64,000 nt of DNA from Klenkia sesuvii (GCF_037083825.1 NZ_JBAPLU010000001.1:186001-250000), one strand, 5' to 3'. Positions 24,330-32,818 are shown, numbered from the stretch's first letter. Translations and numbers: made by a program. Notes: generated from the letters alone by a model not told the origin.

Positions 24330-25115
24330 GTGGCCGGAGGGGCTGCGACGACGGGCCGCTCGGTGACGTCCCGGGCGCTGCGCGTCCTCGACGCGTTCGA
24401 CGCCGACCACCCCCGGCTCACGCTGTCGGAGATCGCCGCGCGCAGCGGCACCCCGCTGACCACCGCTCACCGGCTGCTGGCCGAGCTGGTCGCCTGGGGT
24501 GCGCTGGTGCGGCGGGCCGACGGCCGTTACGTGGTGGGCCGCAAGCTGTGGGACCTGGGCCTGCTGGCCCCGGTGCAGGCCGAGCTGCGCCAGGTGGCGA
24601 GCCCCTTCCTGCTCGACGTGCACACCGCCACCCGCGACACCGTGCACCTGGCCGTGCGCGACGGCACCGACGCCCTCTACGTCGACCGGGTCTCCGGCCG
24701 GGAGTCGGTGCCCGTGGTCAGCCAGGTGGGCAGCCGGTTGCCGCTGCACGCCGTCGGCGTGGGCAAGGTGCTGCTGGCCGCCGCCCCCGCCGCGGTGGTG
24801 GCCGAGGTGCTGCGCGCCCCGTCCCGGCAGACCCGGCACACCGTCGTCGACCCGGCCCGGCTGGCCCGGGAGCTGGCCGAGGTCCGCCGCTCGGGCTCGG
24901 CCCGCACGTCGGAGGAGATGTCGCTGGGCGCGGCGTCGGTGGCGGTGCCAGTGGTCCTGGCCCGGGGCGGCACCCCCACGGTGGTGGCCGCGGCGCTGGG
25001 CATCGTCGTCCCGACGCACCGGGCCGACCGGGACCTCCCCCGGCTGGTCCCGGTGCTGCAGGTGGCCGCCCGCGGCATCGCACGCGAGCTGGCCCGCACC
25101 GACGCCGTCCCGTGA
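24330..25115 (+). CDS. IclR-family regulator of the pca genes
   Basis: A 261-residue regulator with an N-terminal winged helix (SRALRVLDAFDADHPRLTLS, SGTPLTTAHRLLAELVAWG) and an IclR effector-binding domain. The latter has VHLAVRDGTDALYVDRVSG, LPLHAVGVGKVLLA and RARTSEEMSLGAASVAVPV-like sequence. It is divergent from pcaHGBDC and upstream of pobA, the usual place for PcaR/PobR-type activators responding to beta-ketoadipate or protocatechuate. The GTG at 24330 has a strong site (AAGGAGG) 6 bases upstream. Confidence 0.88.
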   Translation: MAGGAATTGRSVTSRALRVLDAFDADHPRLTLSEIAARSGTPLTTAHRLLAELVAWGALVRRADGRYVVGRKLWDLGLLAPVQAELRQVASPFLLDVHTATRDTVHLAVRDGTDALYVDRVSGRESVPVVSQVGSRLPLHAVGVGKVLLAAAPAAVVAEVLRAPSRQTRHTVVDPARLARELAEVRRSGSARTSEEMSLGAASVAVPVVLARGGTPTVVAAALGIVVPTHRADRDLPRLVPVLQVAARGIARELARTDAVP

Positions 25116-25148
25116 CGTTTCCGGCCAGCGGTAGTGCAGGGTCGCAGC

Positions 25149-25176
25149 GTCGCAGTCGCCGTGGTCACACTGCGAC
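25149..25176. promoter_or_regulatory. Inverted repeat ahead of pobA
   Basis: GTCGCAGT (25149-25156) and ACTGCGAC (25169-25176) form a perfect 8-bp inverted repeat with a 12-base spacer. Another half-site (GTCGCAGC, 25141-25148) directly precedes it. The repeat ends one base before the pobA GTG, so a bound protein would block or set initiation. No Shine-Dalgarno is seen. Likely operator, plausibly for the IclR protein. Confidence 0.5.
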
Positions 25177-25177
25177 C

Positions 25178-26365
25178 GTGCGTACACAGGTGGGGATCAT
25201 CGGGGCCGGGCCGGCCGGGCTGCTGCTGTCGCGGCTGCTGCACGTGCAGGGCATCGACTCGGTCGTGCTGGAGAACCGCGACCGGTCCTACGTGGAGGCC
25301 CGCATCCGCGCGGGCATCCTCGAGGACCACACGGTGCAGACGCTGCGCGAGGTCGGGGTGGGCGAGCGGCTCGACCGCGAGGGGCTGCACCACCACGGCA
25401 TCCACCTGCAGATCCCCGGCGAGCGCCACCACCTGGACTTCGAGGCGCTGTGCGGGCGCACGGTGTGGGTCTACGGCCAGACCGAGGTGGTGAAGGACCT
25501 CATCGCCACGCAGCTCGCCGAGGGTCCGCCGCTGCTGTTCGAGGTCTCCGACGTCCAGCCGCACGACGTGCACACCGACACCCCGCGGATCACCTTCACC
25601 GACGCCCAAGGCACCGCGCAGGAGCTGCACTGCGACGTCGTGGTCGGCGCCGACGGCTTCCACGGCGTCTCGCGGCCCATCGTGACCGCCGCCACCGGCG
25701 GGAAGGTGTGGGAGCGGGTCTACCCCTTCTCCTGGCTCGGCATCCTGGCCGACGCCCCGCCGGCCACCGACGACCTGGTCTACGCCTGGCACCCCGACGG
25801 GTTCGCCCTGTACTCGATGCGCTCGCCGAGCGTCTCGCGCCTGTACGTGCAGGTCGACCCGGACGAGACGATCGAGGACTGGTCCGACGAGCGGATCTGG
25901 GACGCTCTGGACGAGCGGCTGGGCCTGCCCGGCTGGTCGGTCAACCGCGGGCCGGTCACCGAGAAGTCGATCCTGCCGATGCGCTCGTTCGTCTCCACCC
26001 CGATGCGGCACGGACGGCTGTTCCTGGCCGGCGACGCCGCGCACATCGTGCCGCCCACCGGCGCCAAGGGGTTGAACCTGGCCGTGGCCGACGTGACGCT
26101 CCTGTCCCGCGCCCTGGTGCGGCTGCTGCAGGAGAAGCAGACCGACCTCGCCGACGCCTACTCCGACACCGCACTGCGCCGGGTCTGGCGGTGCACGCAC
26201 TTCAGCTGGTACATGACCTCGATGCTGCACACGGTGTCCGCCCGGCAGGGGGGCGACGACTTCGACCACCAGCTGCAGCTGTCGCAGCTGCGGCGGGTGT
26301 TCGACTCCGAACCCGCGCAGCGCGAGCTCGCGCTCAACTACACCGGCCTGCCCGTGGCCGGCTGA
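25178..26365 (+). CDS. pobA: 4-hydroxybenzoate 3-monooxygenase
   Basis: A 395-residue FAD-dependent hydroxylase that turns 4-hydroxybenzoate into protocatechuate, the substrate of PcaGH next door. The FAD motif VGIIGAGPAGLLLSRLL is at the N terminus, the DG motif in VVVGADGFHGVSRP, and the second FAD motif in LAGDAAHIVPPTGAKGLNLA. The middle has IRAGILEDHTVQTLREVGVG, characteristic of PobA. The GTG at 25178 is right after an operator-like repeat. It is 62 bases downstream of the IclR gene on the same strand. Confidence 0.94.
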   Translation: MRTQVGIIGAGPAGLLLSRLLHVQGIDSVVLENRDRSYVEARIRAGILEDHTVQTLREVGVGERLDREGLHHHGIHLQIPGERHHLDFEALCGRTVWVYGQTEVVKDLIATQLAEGPPLLFEVSDVQPHDVHTDTPRITFTDAQGTAQELHCDVVVGADGFHGVSRPIVTAATGGKVWERVYPFSWLGILADAPPATDDLVYAWHPDGFALYSMRSPSVSRLYVQVDPDETIEDWSDERIWDALDERLGLPGWSVNRGPVTEKSILPMRSFVSTPMRHGRLFLAGDAAHIVPPTGAKGLNLAVADVTLLSRALVRLLQEKQTDLADAYSDTALRRVWRCTHFSWYMTSMLHTVSARQGGDDFDHQLQLSQLRRVFDSEPAQRELALNYTGLPVAG

Positions 26366-26477
26366 CGAGTTCACCTGCACCACGGTCCGTAGCGGGGTTT
26401 ACGATCGATCCGGGCACGGAACTGACCGGTCGTGCTCGCCGCCCACCCGCGGCCGGCGGTCGACCGACGGAGGTCCC

Positions 26478-27197
26478 GTGGCGCTCCCCTCGACCCTGCG
26501 ACCCCCCACCCCGGCGGGTGACCCGGTCGCGGTCCGCGCCTCGAGCTGCCCGACGGAGGACCTCCCCGACCTGCTGCGCGGCGCGCTGGCCGAGCTCGTC
26601 GCGCAGGTACCCGGCGCCGCCGCGGCGAGCCTGACCACGGTGCTGGCCCCCCGCGCCCGGCTCCGGCCCTGGCTGGCCGTCGGCACCGGCGCCGCCGAGC
26701 TCGACGACCTGCAGGCCCTGGTCGGGCGGGGGCCGGCCGTCCTGGCCGCGACCACCGGCGAGGCGGTCTCCACCGGTGACGTGTGGGCCGACCCCCGGTG
26801 GCGCCTGGCGGCCGGGCCCGGCCGCTCCCCCGTGCGGTCGGCCCTCGCACTGTCGCTGCCGGGCGCCGCCCGGGCCCGGGTGGTGCTCACGATGCTGGCC
26901 CCCGGCGACGAGATGGTCGGCCCGGAGGCGGCGGCGCGGACCACGGCGGCCGTGCCCGACCTCGCCTCGGCGGTGGGCGTCGTGCGGGCCCGGCAGGAGG
27001 TGGCCGAGCTCCAGGTCGCCCTCTCGACCAACCGGACCATCGGCGCGGCCATCGGGGTCACGATGGCCACCCGGCAGCTGACCTACGACGCGGCCGCCCA
27101 GCTGCTGCGCCGCATCAGCAACGACACCAACACGAGGTTGGGCGACCTGGCCGACCGGGTGCTGCGGGACGGCGTCGTCCCCGAGCCGCCCGGCTGA
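26478..27197 (+). CDS. GAF and ANTAR domain RNA-binding regulator
   Basis: A 239-residue protein: an N-terminal GAF-like sensor domain (about residues 20-165) and a C-terminal ANTAR domain (LSTNRTIGAAIGVTMATRQL, YDAAAQLLRRISNDTNTRL). ANTAR domains bind paired-stem RNA antiterminators. The GTG has a ribosome site CGGAGG upstream. Its stop abuts the stop of the convergent gene at 27198. Targets and signal are unknown; such GAF-ANTAR proteins are frequent in Actinobacteria. Confidence 0.88.
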   Translation: MALPSTLRPPTPAGDPVAVRASSCPTEDLPDLLRGALAELVAQVPGAAAASLTTVLAPRARLRPWLAVGTGAAELDDLQALVGRGPAVLAATTGEAVSTGDVWADPRWRLAAGPGRSPVRSALALSLPGAARARVVLTMLAPGDEMVGPEAAARTTAAVPDLASAVGVVRARQEVAELQVALSTNRTIGAAIGVTMATRQLTYDAAAQLLRRISNDTNTRLGDLADRVLRDGVVPEPPG

Positions 27198-28223
27198 TCA
27201 GGCCGCGACGGCGCTGCGCCGGCCGCCGCCCAGCAGCGTGCCCAGGACCCCCACCACCGCGTAGGCGGCCAGCACGGCGCACGCCGCGCCCGCACCGGCG
27301 CCGCCGAAGTAGACCAGGCCCCGGACGCCGTCGGTGCCGGCCCCGGGGGGCAACCAGCGGCCGATGGCCGCCCAGAAGGGCGGCAGCAACGGGGCCGGGT
27401 AGGCGCCACCGGCACTGGGGTTGCCCAGGACGACGAACAGCAGGATCGCCAGGCCGATGCCGACGAGCCCCGTCCACACCTGCAGCGCCGTGGTGACCGC
27501 GCCGACCGCGAACACCAGCAGCGCACCGAACACGGTGAGCACCGCGGTGTGCCCGCCGTCGAGCGCGCCCAGCAACGGCCCGACCACCAGCGCCCCACCC
27601 AGGCCGCTCACCAGCGAGTAGACCGCGAGGGCGACCAGCCGGGTCGCCGCGCGACCCCGCGTGGCGGGCCGGGAGCCCGCGCTGACGCCGATGATCGAGG
27701 CGACCAGGTAGCCCCCCACCACCCAGCCCACCGCCAGGTAGAAGGCCGTCAACCCGCGGGCGTCGCCGTCCCCGGCCGGGATCGCGTCGGTGGTGGTGAG
27801 GGTGCGCTGCTGGGCGGCGTCGACCTGGCCGAGCACCTGCTCGAGCGCCGTCGCCACGGCGCCGCCCTCGGCCCCGGCCACCAGCAGGGTGTCCTGGGCG
27901 TCGGCGCCGACCAGCAGCACCCCGTCGACCTCGCGGTCGCCCAGCGCCTGCCGCGCGGCGTCCTCGTCACCGGCGGCGCGGGCGGCCACCGGGTGCCCGT
28001 CGAGCGCCTCGAGCTGGGCCACCACCTGGTCGGCGGTGCCGGCCGGCGCACCGGCGGGGGCGACGACGGCCAGGGGGACGCCGCGCGGGGTGGGGTCGTG
28101 GAAGGCGCCGACGTAGCTCAGCACGAACCCCAGCTGCAGCAGCAGCACGCCGACCACGAGCACGGCCGCGCGCCGGGTCACCCCCGGGAACAGCTCGCGC
28201 CGGGGGGCTCCGTGCTGGCTCAT
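27198..28223 (-). CDS. Multi-pass membrane protein, ABC-2/YhgE-like
   Basis: A 341-residue protein with one N-terminal helix (AAVLVVGVLLLQLGFVLSYV), an extracellular domain of about 110 residues rich in Ala/Asp/Gly, and five to six C-terminal helices. The layout is that of ABC-2-type/YhgE-Pip-like membrane proteins (DUF3533-like). It ends within 1 base of the ANTAR gene stop. It is divergent from a TetR gene across 54 bases that hold a palindromic operator, so it is probably the regulated target, perhaps an exporter. Confidence 0.72.
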   Translation of the reverse strand: MSQHGAPRRELFPGVTRRAAVLVVGVLLLQLGFVLSYVGAFHDPTPRGVPLAVVAPAGAPAGTADQVVAQLEALDGHPVAARAAGDEDAARQALGDREVDGVLLVGADAQDTLLVAGAEGGAVATALEQVLGQVDAAQQRTLTTTDAIPAGDGDARGLTAFYLAVGWVVGGYLVASIIGVSAGSRPATRGRAATRLVALAVYSLVSGLGGALVVGPLLGALDGGHTAVLTVFGALLVFAVGAVTTALQVWTGLVGIGLAILLFVVLGNPSAGGAYPAPLLPPFWAAIGRWLPPGAGTDGVRGLVYFGGAGAGAACAVLAAYAVVGVLGTLLGGGRRSAVAA

Positions 28224-28234
28224 CTCGTCCTCCT

Positions 28235-28257
28235 CGATACCGATACGTATCCGATAC
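28235..28257. promoter_or_regulatory. TetR-type operator between divergent genes
   Basis: Centre GATACGTATC (28242-28251) is a perfect 10-bp palindrome, flanked by three CGATAC repeats (28235, 28241 and 28252). It lies between the membrane-protein gene (minus) and the TetR gene (plus). TATGCT at 28265-28270 could be the -10 of the TetR gene, which would then start at the GTG at 28278 without a leader. Confidence 0.5.
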
Positions 28258-28277
28258 CGACGAGTATGCTCCTCGTC

Positions 28278-28898
28278 GTGACCGGGGCAAGGGCGGACGA
28301 CGTGACGGTGCGCACCCGGCCCCGCCGCGACCAGGTACGGGCCCGGGTCCTCGAGGCCGCCCGGCAGGTGTTCGCCGAACGCGGTTTCGCCGGGGCGAGC
28401 ACCGACCAGGTGGCGGCCGCCGCCGGGTTCACCAAGGGCGCGGTCTACTCCAACTTCGGCAGCAAGGACGAGCTGTTCCTCGCCCTCGTGGAGGCCGAGG
28501 CCGCCGCCCGGGTCGACGCGGTCGAGCGGGCGCTGGCCGGCACGTCGGACCTGTCCGGCGCGCTGGCCGCCGTCGGCGCCGAGCTCGCCGCGCGCGACCC
28601 GGCCTGGCTGCTGCTGTACCTGGAGTTCTGGCAGCGCGCCGTGCGCGACCCCGGGGTCCGCGCCGCGTTCGTCGCCTCCCGCCGCGACCTGCGCGCCCGG
28701 GTGGCCGAGGTGGTCGAGCGCTTCCTCGGCGCGCACCCGGTGCACACCGGGTGGGACGCGGGCAGCCTCACCCTGGTGCTCCTCGCGCTGACCAACGGTC
28801 TGGCGCTGGAGGCGTTGCCCGACCCGCAGGCGGTGCCCGCCGACGTGCTGCCCCGGGTGCTGGCCGATCTGCTGGACAGCGCGCCGGCCGACCGGTGA
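28278..28898 (+). CDS. TetR-family repressor
   Basis: A 206-residue TetR protein. The N-terminal HTH is textbook (VLEAARQVFAERGFAGAST, QVAAAAGFTKGAVYSNFGSK, DELFLALVE). The C-terminal ligand domain is variable (LARDPAWLLLYLEFWQRAV-like helices). It is divergent from a membrane-protein gene across a palindromic operator, so it probably represses that gene and itself. The start could also be ATG 28266; I prefer GTG 28278 because ATG 28266 overlaps a -10-like TATGCT. Confidence 0.85.
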   Translation: MTGARADDVTVRTRPRRDQVRARVLEAARQVFAERGFAGASTDQVAAAAGFTKGAVYSNFGSKDELFLALVEAEAAARVDAVERALAGTSDLSGALAAVGAELAARDPAWLLLYLEFWQRAVRDPGVRAAFVASRRDLRARVAEVVERFLGAHPVHTGWDAGSLTLVLLALTNGLALEALPDPQAVPADVLPRVLADLLDSAPADR

Positions 28899-29014
28899 CG
28901 GCGGGGCAGGTGGGTCACCTGTGACCAGGATTGGCACACTCTCCGCGACTATCCGGTGATGTTCGGTGACATCTGCGTGGGCGACGGACCGGTCGGTCAC
29001 CTAGCGTCGGAGCC

Positions 29015-29239
29015 ATGACGTCGACGCTCCTGATCATCGGTGGTGTGCTCCTGGCACTCGTCGGGTTGCTCGCGCTGATCGTCAAGCTGAGCGCCCGCCC
29101 CGCCGACCGCCGCGGCTCGACGACCGCCGGCCGCTCCGCCGCGCGCACCCCGGGCTGGGTGGTCGACACCGGCCAGAAGCACCCCGACGCCTGGGACCCG
29201 CTGTCCCAGACCAGCACCCACATCCGCGCCACCCGCTGA
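29015..29239 (+). CDS. Small single-helix membrane protein
   Basis: A 74-residue protein: one membrane helix near residues 4-27 (LLIIGGVLLALVGLLALIVK), a basic linker (RPADRRGS) and a Ser/Thr-rich cytoplasmic tail containing GWVVDTGQKHPDAWDP. It has no recognised family. An ATG with a CGGAGC site 6 bases upstream sets the start. It is convergent with the next gene. Confidence 0.55.
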   Translation: MTSTLLIIGGVLLALVGLLALIVKLSARPADRRGSTTAGRSAARTPGWVVDTGQKHPDAWDPLSQTSTHIRATR

Positions 29240-29260
29240 CCCCACGGCCGTCGTCCGGCC

Positions 29261-30307
29261 TCACACCGGACGGCGGCGCACCACCTCGGCGTCGGCCGCG
29301 GCCAGGAACGCACGGTGCCGCTCGGCCTCCTGCTGCAGCGCCGCCCGCCCGAACGCGGTCTCCGGCGTCATCAGCGGGACCGGCGTGCCGGTGCGCAGCC
29401 GTGCCGGCACGACGTCGGCGCCGGGGGGCACCAGGGCCAGCAACCGCTCGTGGACGGCGACGCCCACCAGCGACCGGCACCGCAGCAGCTCCAGCTGCAC
29501 GTCGTCGCACCGGGTCGCGACGTCGGGCTGCTCGCCCTCGGGCGGGGCCGTACGGCGGGCCAGTGCGTGCAGGTCACCACCGCCGACGCCCTCGCGCGCG
29601 GTCTCGGCGGCCCGGGTGGTGGCGTCGACCGGTGCCCCGCACCACGGGCAGGTGCCGTGCACGCGCCAACCCGACCCGGTCTCGGCCTGCACCGGGTCCG
29701 TGGCGTAGCCCCACGGCGGCGGCCCGCCGCGGCAGGGGTGCGGCGCCAGCAGCGCCAGCAGCCCGGCCTCCTCCACGTCGCGGGCCGGCTGCGACCAGCG
29801 CAACCGGACCCGCCGGGGCCAGGCCTGGGCTGAGGGGAGCAGCAGCAGCGGCCACGGCGCCCAGGCGACGGCGAGCGCCACGAACGGCACCACCATCGTC
29901 GGGTCCGTCGGCTCGCCGTCGACCAGCACGTACTTCACCAGGAACAGGCCGGTGACCACGCACGCGACGCTGAGCAGCCGGGCCGGGAAGAACCCCTCGG
30001 AGAACGAGCCGAGGTGCACCACCCGCTTCGCGCCGCGGACGGCCAGCGCCGCCAGCATGACCAGCACGCCGCAGAGCAGGAAGCCCCCGGCGAGCTTGCC
30101 CAGCAGCGGCCAGTCACCGCCGGCGATCGACACCGCGTAGCGCACGGCGACCCCGAGCAGCGCCAGCGGCACGACCAGCAGCAGCACGGTCGCCAGGACC
30201 ACCGGCACCGGCGGGCGCACCCGCGACCACCCCCGCAGCACCGCAGCCGTGCTGGGCCCCGGCCCGACCGGCGGCCGCGCCGCGGCCAGCACCTTGCGGG
30301 TCTCCAT
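29261..30307 (-). CDS. Four-helix membrane protein with CxxC tail
   Basis: A 348-residue protein of unknown function. Four hydrophobic segments lie in about residues 35-155 (for example VVLATVLLLVVPLALLGVAV and LLSVACVVTGLFLVKYVL). The C-terminal half is soluble, begins with SQPARDVEEAGLLALLAP, and contains a C-P-W-C zinc-knuckle-like pair (GTCPWCGAP) plus another Cys pair (RCDDVQLELLRCRS). It is divergent from the four tandem paralogs at 30398. The ATG at 30307 was taken because it starts a plausible basic N terminus. It may belong to the secretion locus, which is inference. Confidence 0.6.
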   Translation of the reverse strand: METRKVLAAARPPVGPGPSTAAVLRGWSRVRPPVPVVLATVLLLVVPLALLGVAVRYAVSIAGGDWPLLGKLAGGFLLCGVLVMLAALAVRGAKRVVHLGSFSEGFFPARLLSVACVVTGLFLVKYVLVDGEPTDPTMVVPFVALAVAWAPWPLLLLPSAQAWPRRVRLRWSQPARDVEEAGLLALLAPHPCRGGPPPWGYATDPVQAETGSGWRVHGTCPWCGAPVDATTRAAETAREGVGGGDLHALARRTAPPEGEQPDVATRCDDVQLELLRCRSLVGVAVHERLLALVPPGADVVPARLRTGTPVPLMTPETAFGRAALQQEAERHRAFLAAADAEVVRRRPV

Positions 30308-30397
30308 CACCGGGGGACGGCGTGCACTGGTCACGGCTGGAGGTTGGCACACCGCGCCGCGGGTGAGCAGCCCGCCGACGGCGATAGGGTCGCCTCG

Positions 30398-31036
30398 ATG
30401 TCCAGCGCCGACGACAGCCCACCCGACGCAGCGGAGCTCGTGCTGCCCGTCGGGCACTCCCTCGGCATGGCGGCGAGCGGCCCCGTGGTCGAGGTGCGGC
30501 TCGGCGCCGCCGTCGAGCAGCTGGGGCCTGCGGAGTTCGCCCTGTGGTCCATGGCGCACAGCGACCCGGCGGGCGGGCGGGGTCCCTGGGGCCCGGCCGG
30601 GCTGCTGGACGCCGCCGAGCGGGTGGAGCTCGAGGGCGCGGCCGGCCACCTGGAGGCACTGCTGCAGCGGGGCCTGCTGGCCCGGGCGGTCCCCGGCACC
30701 CCGTCGGCCCGCGCGCTGGCCGACACCGTGCGCCTGCTGCCGCTCACCACGGGCCTGGGGAACGACCACCAGTCGCCGCAGGTCTACCGCATGGGCCGGC
30801 CCGACCGGCTGCTCGCGGTGGGCAGCTCGGCGACCTACGACCTCTTCCAGTGGGCCCACATGGAGAGCAGCCTGTGGCGGGCGTGCGAGGCAGCCGCCAC
30901 GGTGGCCGCGCGGGTGGGTGCCACCGACCCCGGCCTCGTCGAGCCCGAGGAGCTGCTCACCGGCCTCCTCACCGGGCTGCACGCGCTGCTGGGCACCAAC
31001 GCCGTGTGCCTGGACACCTGGGGGGTGGCACCGTGA
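30398..31036 (+). CDS. Tandem paralog 1 of 4, unknown function
   Basis: A 212-residue protein, the first of four adjacent genes encoding related proteins. It shares with the others an N-terminal LPVGHSLG, a helical LWSMAHSDPAGG segment, a mid LLQRGLLARAV helix, and a C-terminal FQWAHMESSLWRACEA followed by LLTGLLTGLHALLGTNAVCLD. This could be a wHTH-like fold plus a helical domain. No catalytic residues are evident. It overlaps paralog 2 by GTGA. The row ends 28 bases from the stop of the giant toxin frame on the opposite strand, which suggests a role in the type VII locus. Confidence 0.75.
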   Translation: MSSADDSPPDAAELVLPVGHSLGMAASGPVVEVRLGAAVEQLGPAEFALWSMAHSDPAGGRGPWGPAGLLDAAERVELEGAAGHLEALLQRGLLARAVPGTPSARALADTVRLLPLTTGLGNDHQSPQVYRMGRPDRLLAVGSSATYDLFQWAHMESSLWRACEAAATVAARVGATDPGLVEPEELLTGLLTGLHALLGTNAVCLDTWGVAP

Positions 31037-31587
31037 CGCTGCTGCTGCGGGTCGGCCACGCGATGGGGCCCTTCCACCCGACCGTCGGCGCCTTCGCCCG
31101 GCACGACGTGGTGCGGGTCGGGTGGGACACCCCGAAGCTCGTCGGCGAGGTGCAACGGGTCACCTGGCAGCTGGCCGTGGGCCACCCGACGGAGGAGCTC
31201 GACCCCGCGGTGGTCGAGGACCTCGTCGCGCGGGGCCTGCTGGTGCGGGTCGAGGAGACCCCCGAGGGACGTCTCGCCTTCGCCCGCGGCCACCGGGTGC
31301 AGCCCCTCGGCGTCGGCACGCTGCCCACCGACGACGGCGGCCGCGTGGTGGGCACCTGGACGTCCCCGGTCGCCGAGCTCGACCCCGAGGCGTTCGACAT
31401 CTGGGCGTGGGCGCACCTCTTCCCCGACCTCGACGCCGCAGCGACCGGCCTCTCCGGCGCCTCGGCGATCCCCGGTGCCGACCCCGCCGCGGTGCTCGAC
31501 CGGCTGGTGCACCGGCTGCCCGAGCTGCTGGCCGCCGGGGTGCTGTACCTCGACGTCCCCCGCGACGGCGTCCGGCCGGCGCCGTGA
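31033..31587 (+). CDS. Tandem paralog 2 of 4, unknown function
   Basis: A 184-residue protein related to its three neighbours. Shared blocks are LLLRVGHAMG, QRVTWQLAVGH, EDLVARGLLVRVEETPEG, and the C-terminal FDIWAWAHLFPDLDAA with LDRLVHRLPELLAAGVLYLD. It starts with GTG overlapping paralog 1 by 4 bases and its stop overlaps paralog 3 by 4 bases, so all four are translationally coupled and probably form a complex or act in sequence. No signal peptide or membrane helix. Confidence 0.75.
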   Translation: MTLLLRVGHAMGPFHPTVGAFARHDVVRVGWDTPKLVGEVQRVTWQLAVGHPTEELDPAVVEDLVARGLLVRVEETPEGRLAFARGHRVQPLGVGTLPTDDGGRVVGTWTSPVAELDPEAFDIWAWAHLFPDLDAAATGLSGASAIPGADPAAVLDRLVHRLPELLAAGVLYLDVPRDGVRPAP

Positions 31588-32204
31588 GCGAGCCGCTGGT
31601 GGTCCCGCTGGGACGCCGGCTCGCCGTGTACGACCTCTCCCGCGAGCACGACCCCCGGGCGGTGCAGGCCTTCGTGCAGCTCGCCGGCCAGACGGTGCAG
31701 CTGGGCGGGGCCGCGCTGCACCTCTGGGACGCCGCGCAGCGGGCCGGCCGCGGAGCCGCGGACCTGGCCCGGGAGTGGGGCCTCACCGACGCCGACGCCG
31801 ACGCCGGCTGGGCCGAGCTGCAGGCCCTGGGCGTCGTCAGCGAGCTGGCCGACACCGTCGACGGCCGCCGCGCGTGGGCGGCGGCGCACACCCTGCACCC
31901 GCTCGTGCTGGGGCTGGGCGAGGTGGCCGACCAGCCGTCCGCGCACCACGTGGGGCTCCCCGGTCGCCCGCTCGTGCAGACCACGCGCGCCGTGCGCGAC
32001 GTCTGGGCCTGGGGCCCGCTGTTCGGCGACCTCTGGACGTCGGTCGGCTGGCACGCCGCGGGCCACGCCGCCGACGGGCCGCCCGACCCGCGGGCCGCCG
32101 ACCCCGACCTGCTGCTCGCCGACGTCGTCGCGACGTTGCCGGCGCTGCTGCAGACCACCGCGGCCTACGTCGACCTGGCCCTGCCCGCGGCGGGTGCGGC
32201 GTGA
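31584..32204 (+). CDS. Tandem paralog 3 of 4, unknown function
   Basis: A 206-residue protein. Shared features: VVPLGRRLAVYDL, LHLWDAAQRAGRG, a helix-rich middle with WAELQALGVVSELADT, HTLHPLVLGLGEVADQPS, and the C-terminal VWAWGPLFGDLWTSVGW then LLLADVVATLPALLQTTA and YVDLA. The HxLxPLxxGLG piece is also in paralog 1 (VRLLPLTTGLGN). It is coupled to both neighbours by 4-base overlaps. Confidence 0.75.
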   Translation: MSEPLVVPLGRRLAVYDLSREHDPRAVQAFVQLAGQTVQLGGAALHLWDAAQRAGRGAADLAREWGLTDADADAGWAELQALGVVSELADTVDGRRAWAAAHTLHPLVLGLGEVADQPSAHHVGLPGRPLVQTTRAVRDVWAWGPLFGDLWTSVGWHAAGHAADGPPDPRAADPDLLLADVVATLPALLQTTAAYVDLALPAAGAA

Positions 32205-32818
32205 GCCCGGGGGGGCGGGTGCTGCCGGTCGGGTTCCGGCTGGGACCCGAGACCATGCCGCAGCCGGTCGTGGGCACCGTGCGGCTGGGCTGGAGACGGC
32301 TGGGGCTCGGACTCGACGAGACCCTGGTCTGGGACCTCGCGCACGGCGTGCCCGGCGACGACCCGCTCGCCGACGCCGAGCGGCTCCTGGCGCACGCCGC
32401 GGCAGCGGGCGTGGCCGACCCGTCCGCGGTCGTCGAGGGCCTGCTGGCGCGGTCGCTGCTGGTCCGGGTCCCGCCGGCCGGGCAGGACCCCGCCGCCCTC
32501 GAGGCCCTCGCCCACCGGCTGCGGGCGCGTCCGCTGCTGGTCGGCATCGGCTCGGGGTCGGCACCAGGCACCACGGCGCTCGGCGTGCCCGGGTGGCCGG
32601 TGCTGGAGCTGCCCGACGTGGCTGCCCACCGCTGGGACGACACCGCGGTGCTGCCCGACCTCTGGGCGGCCGCCGAGTTCTCCCTGGTCCGCGAGGACGG
32701 CCCCGACGCCCCGCCCCCGACGCACGACCGGCTGCTGGCCGCGACGGCGGTGGTCGTCGACGACCTCCCGGTGCTGCTGGCCCACCACTGCGCCTACCTG
32801 GACCTCGCCACTCCCTGA
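32201..32818 (+). CDS. Tandem paralog 4 of 4, unknown function
   Basis: A 205-residue protein. It repeats the pattern: LPVGFRLGPETM, TLVWDLAHGVPGDDP, EGLLARSLLVRVPPAG, RLRARPLLVGIGSGS, and the C-terminal AHRWDDTAVLPDLWAAAEF and LLAHHCAYLDLATP. Closest to paralog 3 in its C terminus. It ends 28 bases before the convergent stop of the toxin frame. I know no named family. The four copies probably arose by tandem duplication and then diverged strongly, since only helix cores are still alike. Confidence 0.75.
   Translation: MSPGGRVLPVGFRLGPETMPQPVVGTVRLGWRRLGLGLDETLVWDLAHGVPGDDPLADAERLLAHAAAAGVADPSAVVEGLLARSLLVRVPPAGQDPAALEALAHRLRARPLLVGIGSGSAPGTTALGVPGWPVLELPDVAAHRWDDTAVLPDLWAAAEFSLVREDGPDAPPPTHDRLLAATAVVVDDLPVLLAHHCAYLDLATP

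Noticed and set aside
26395..26416. A stress-sigma promoter ahead of the ANTAR gene (GTTT...GGGCA)
   Set aside because: The spacer is only 11 bases and the -10 half has a mismatch, so it does not fit the pattern.
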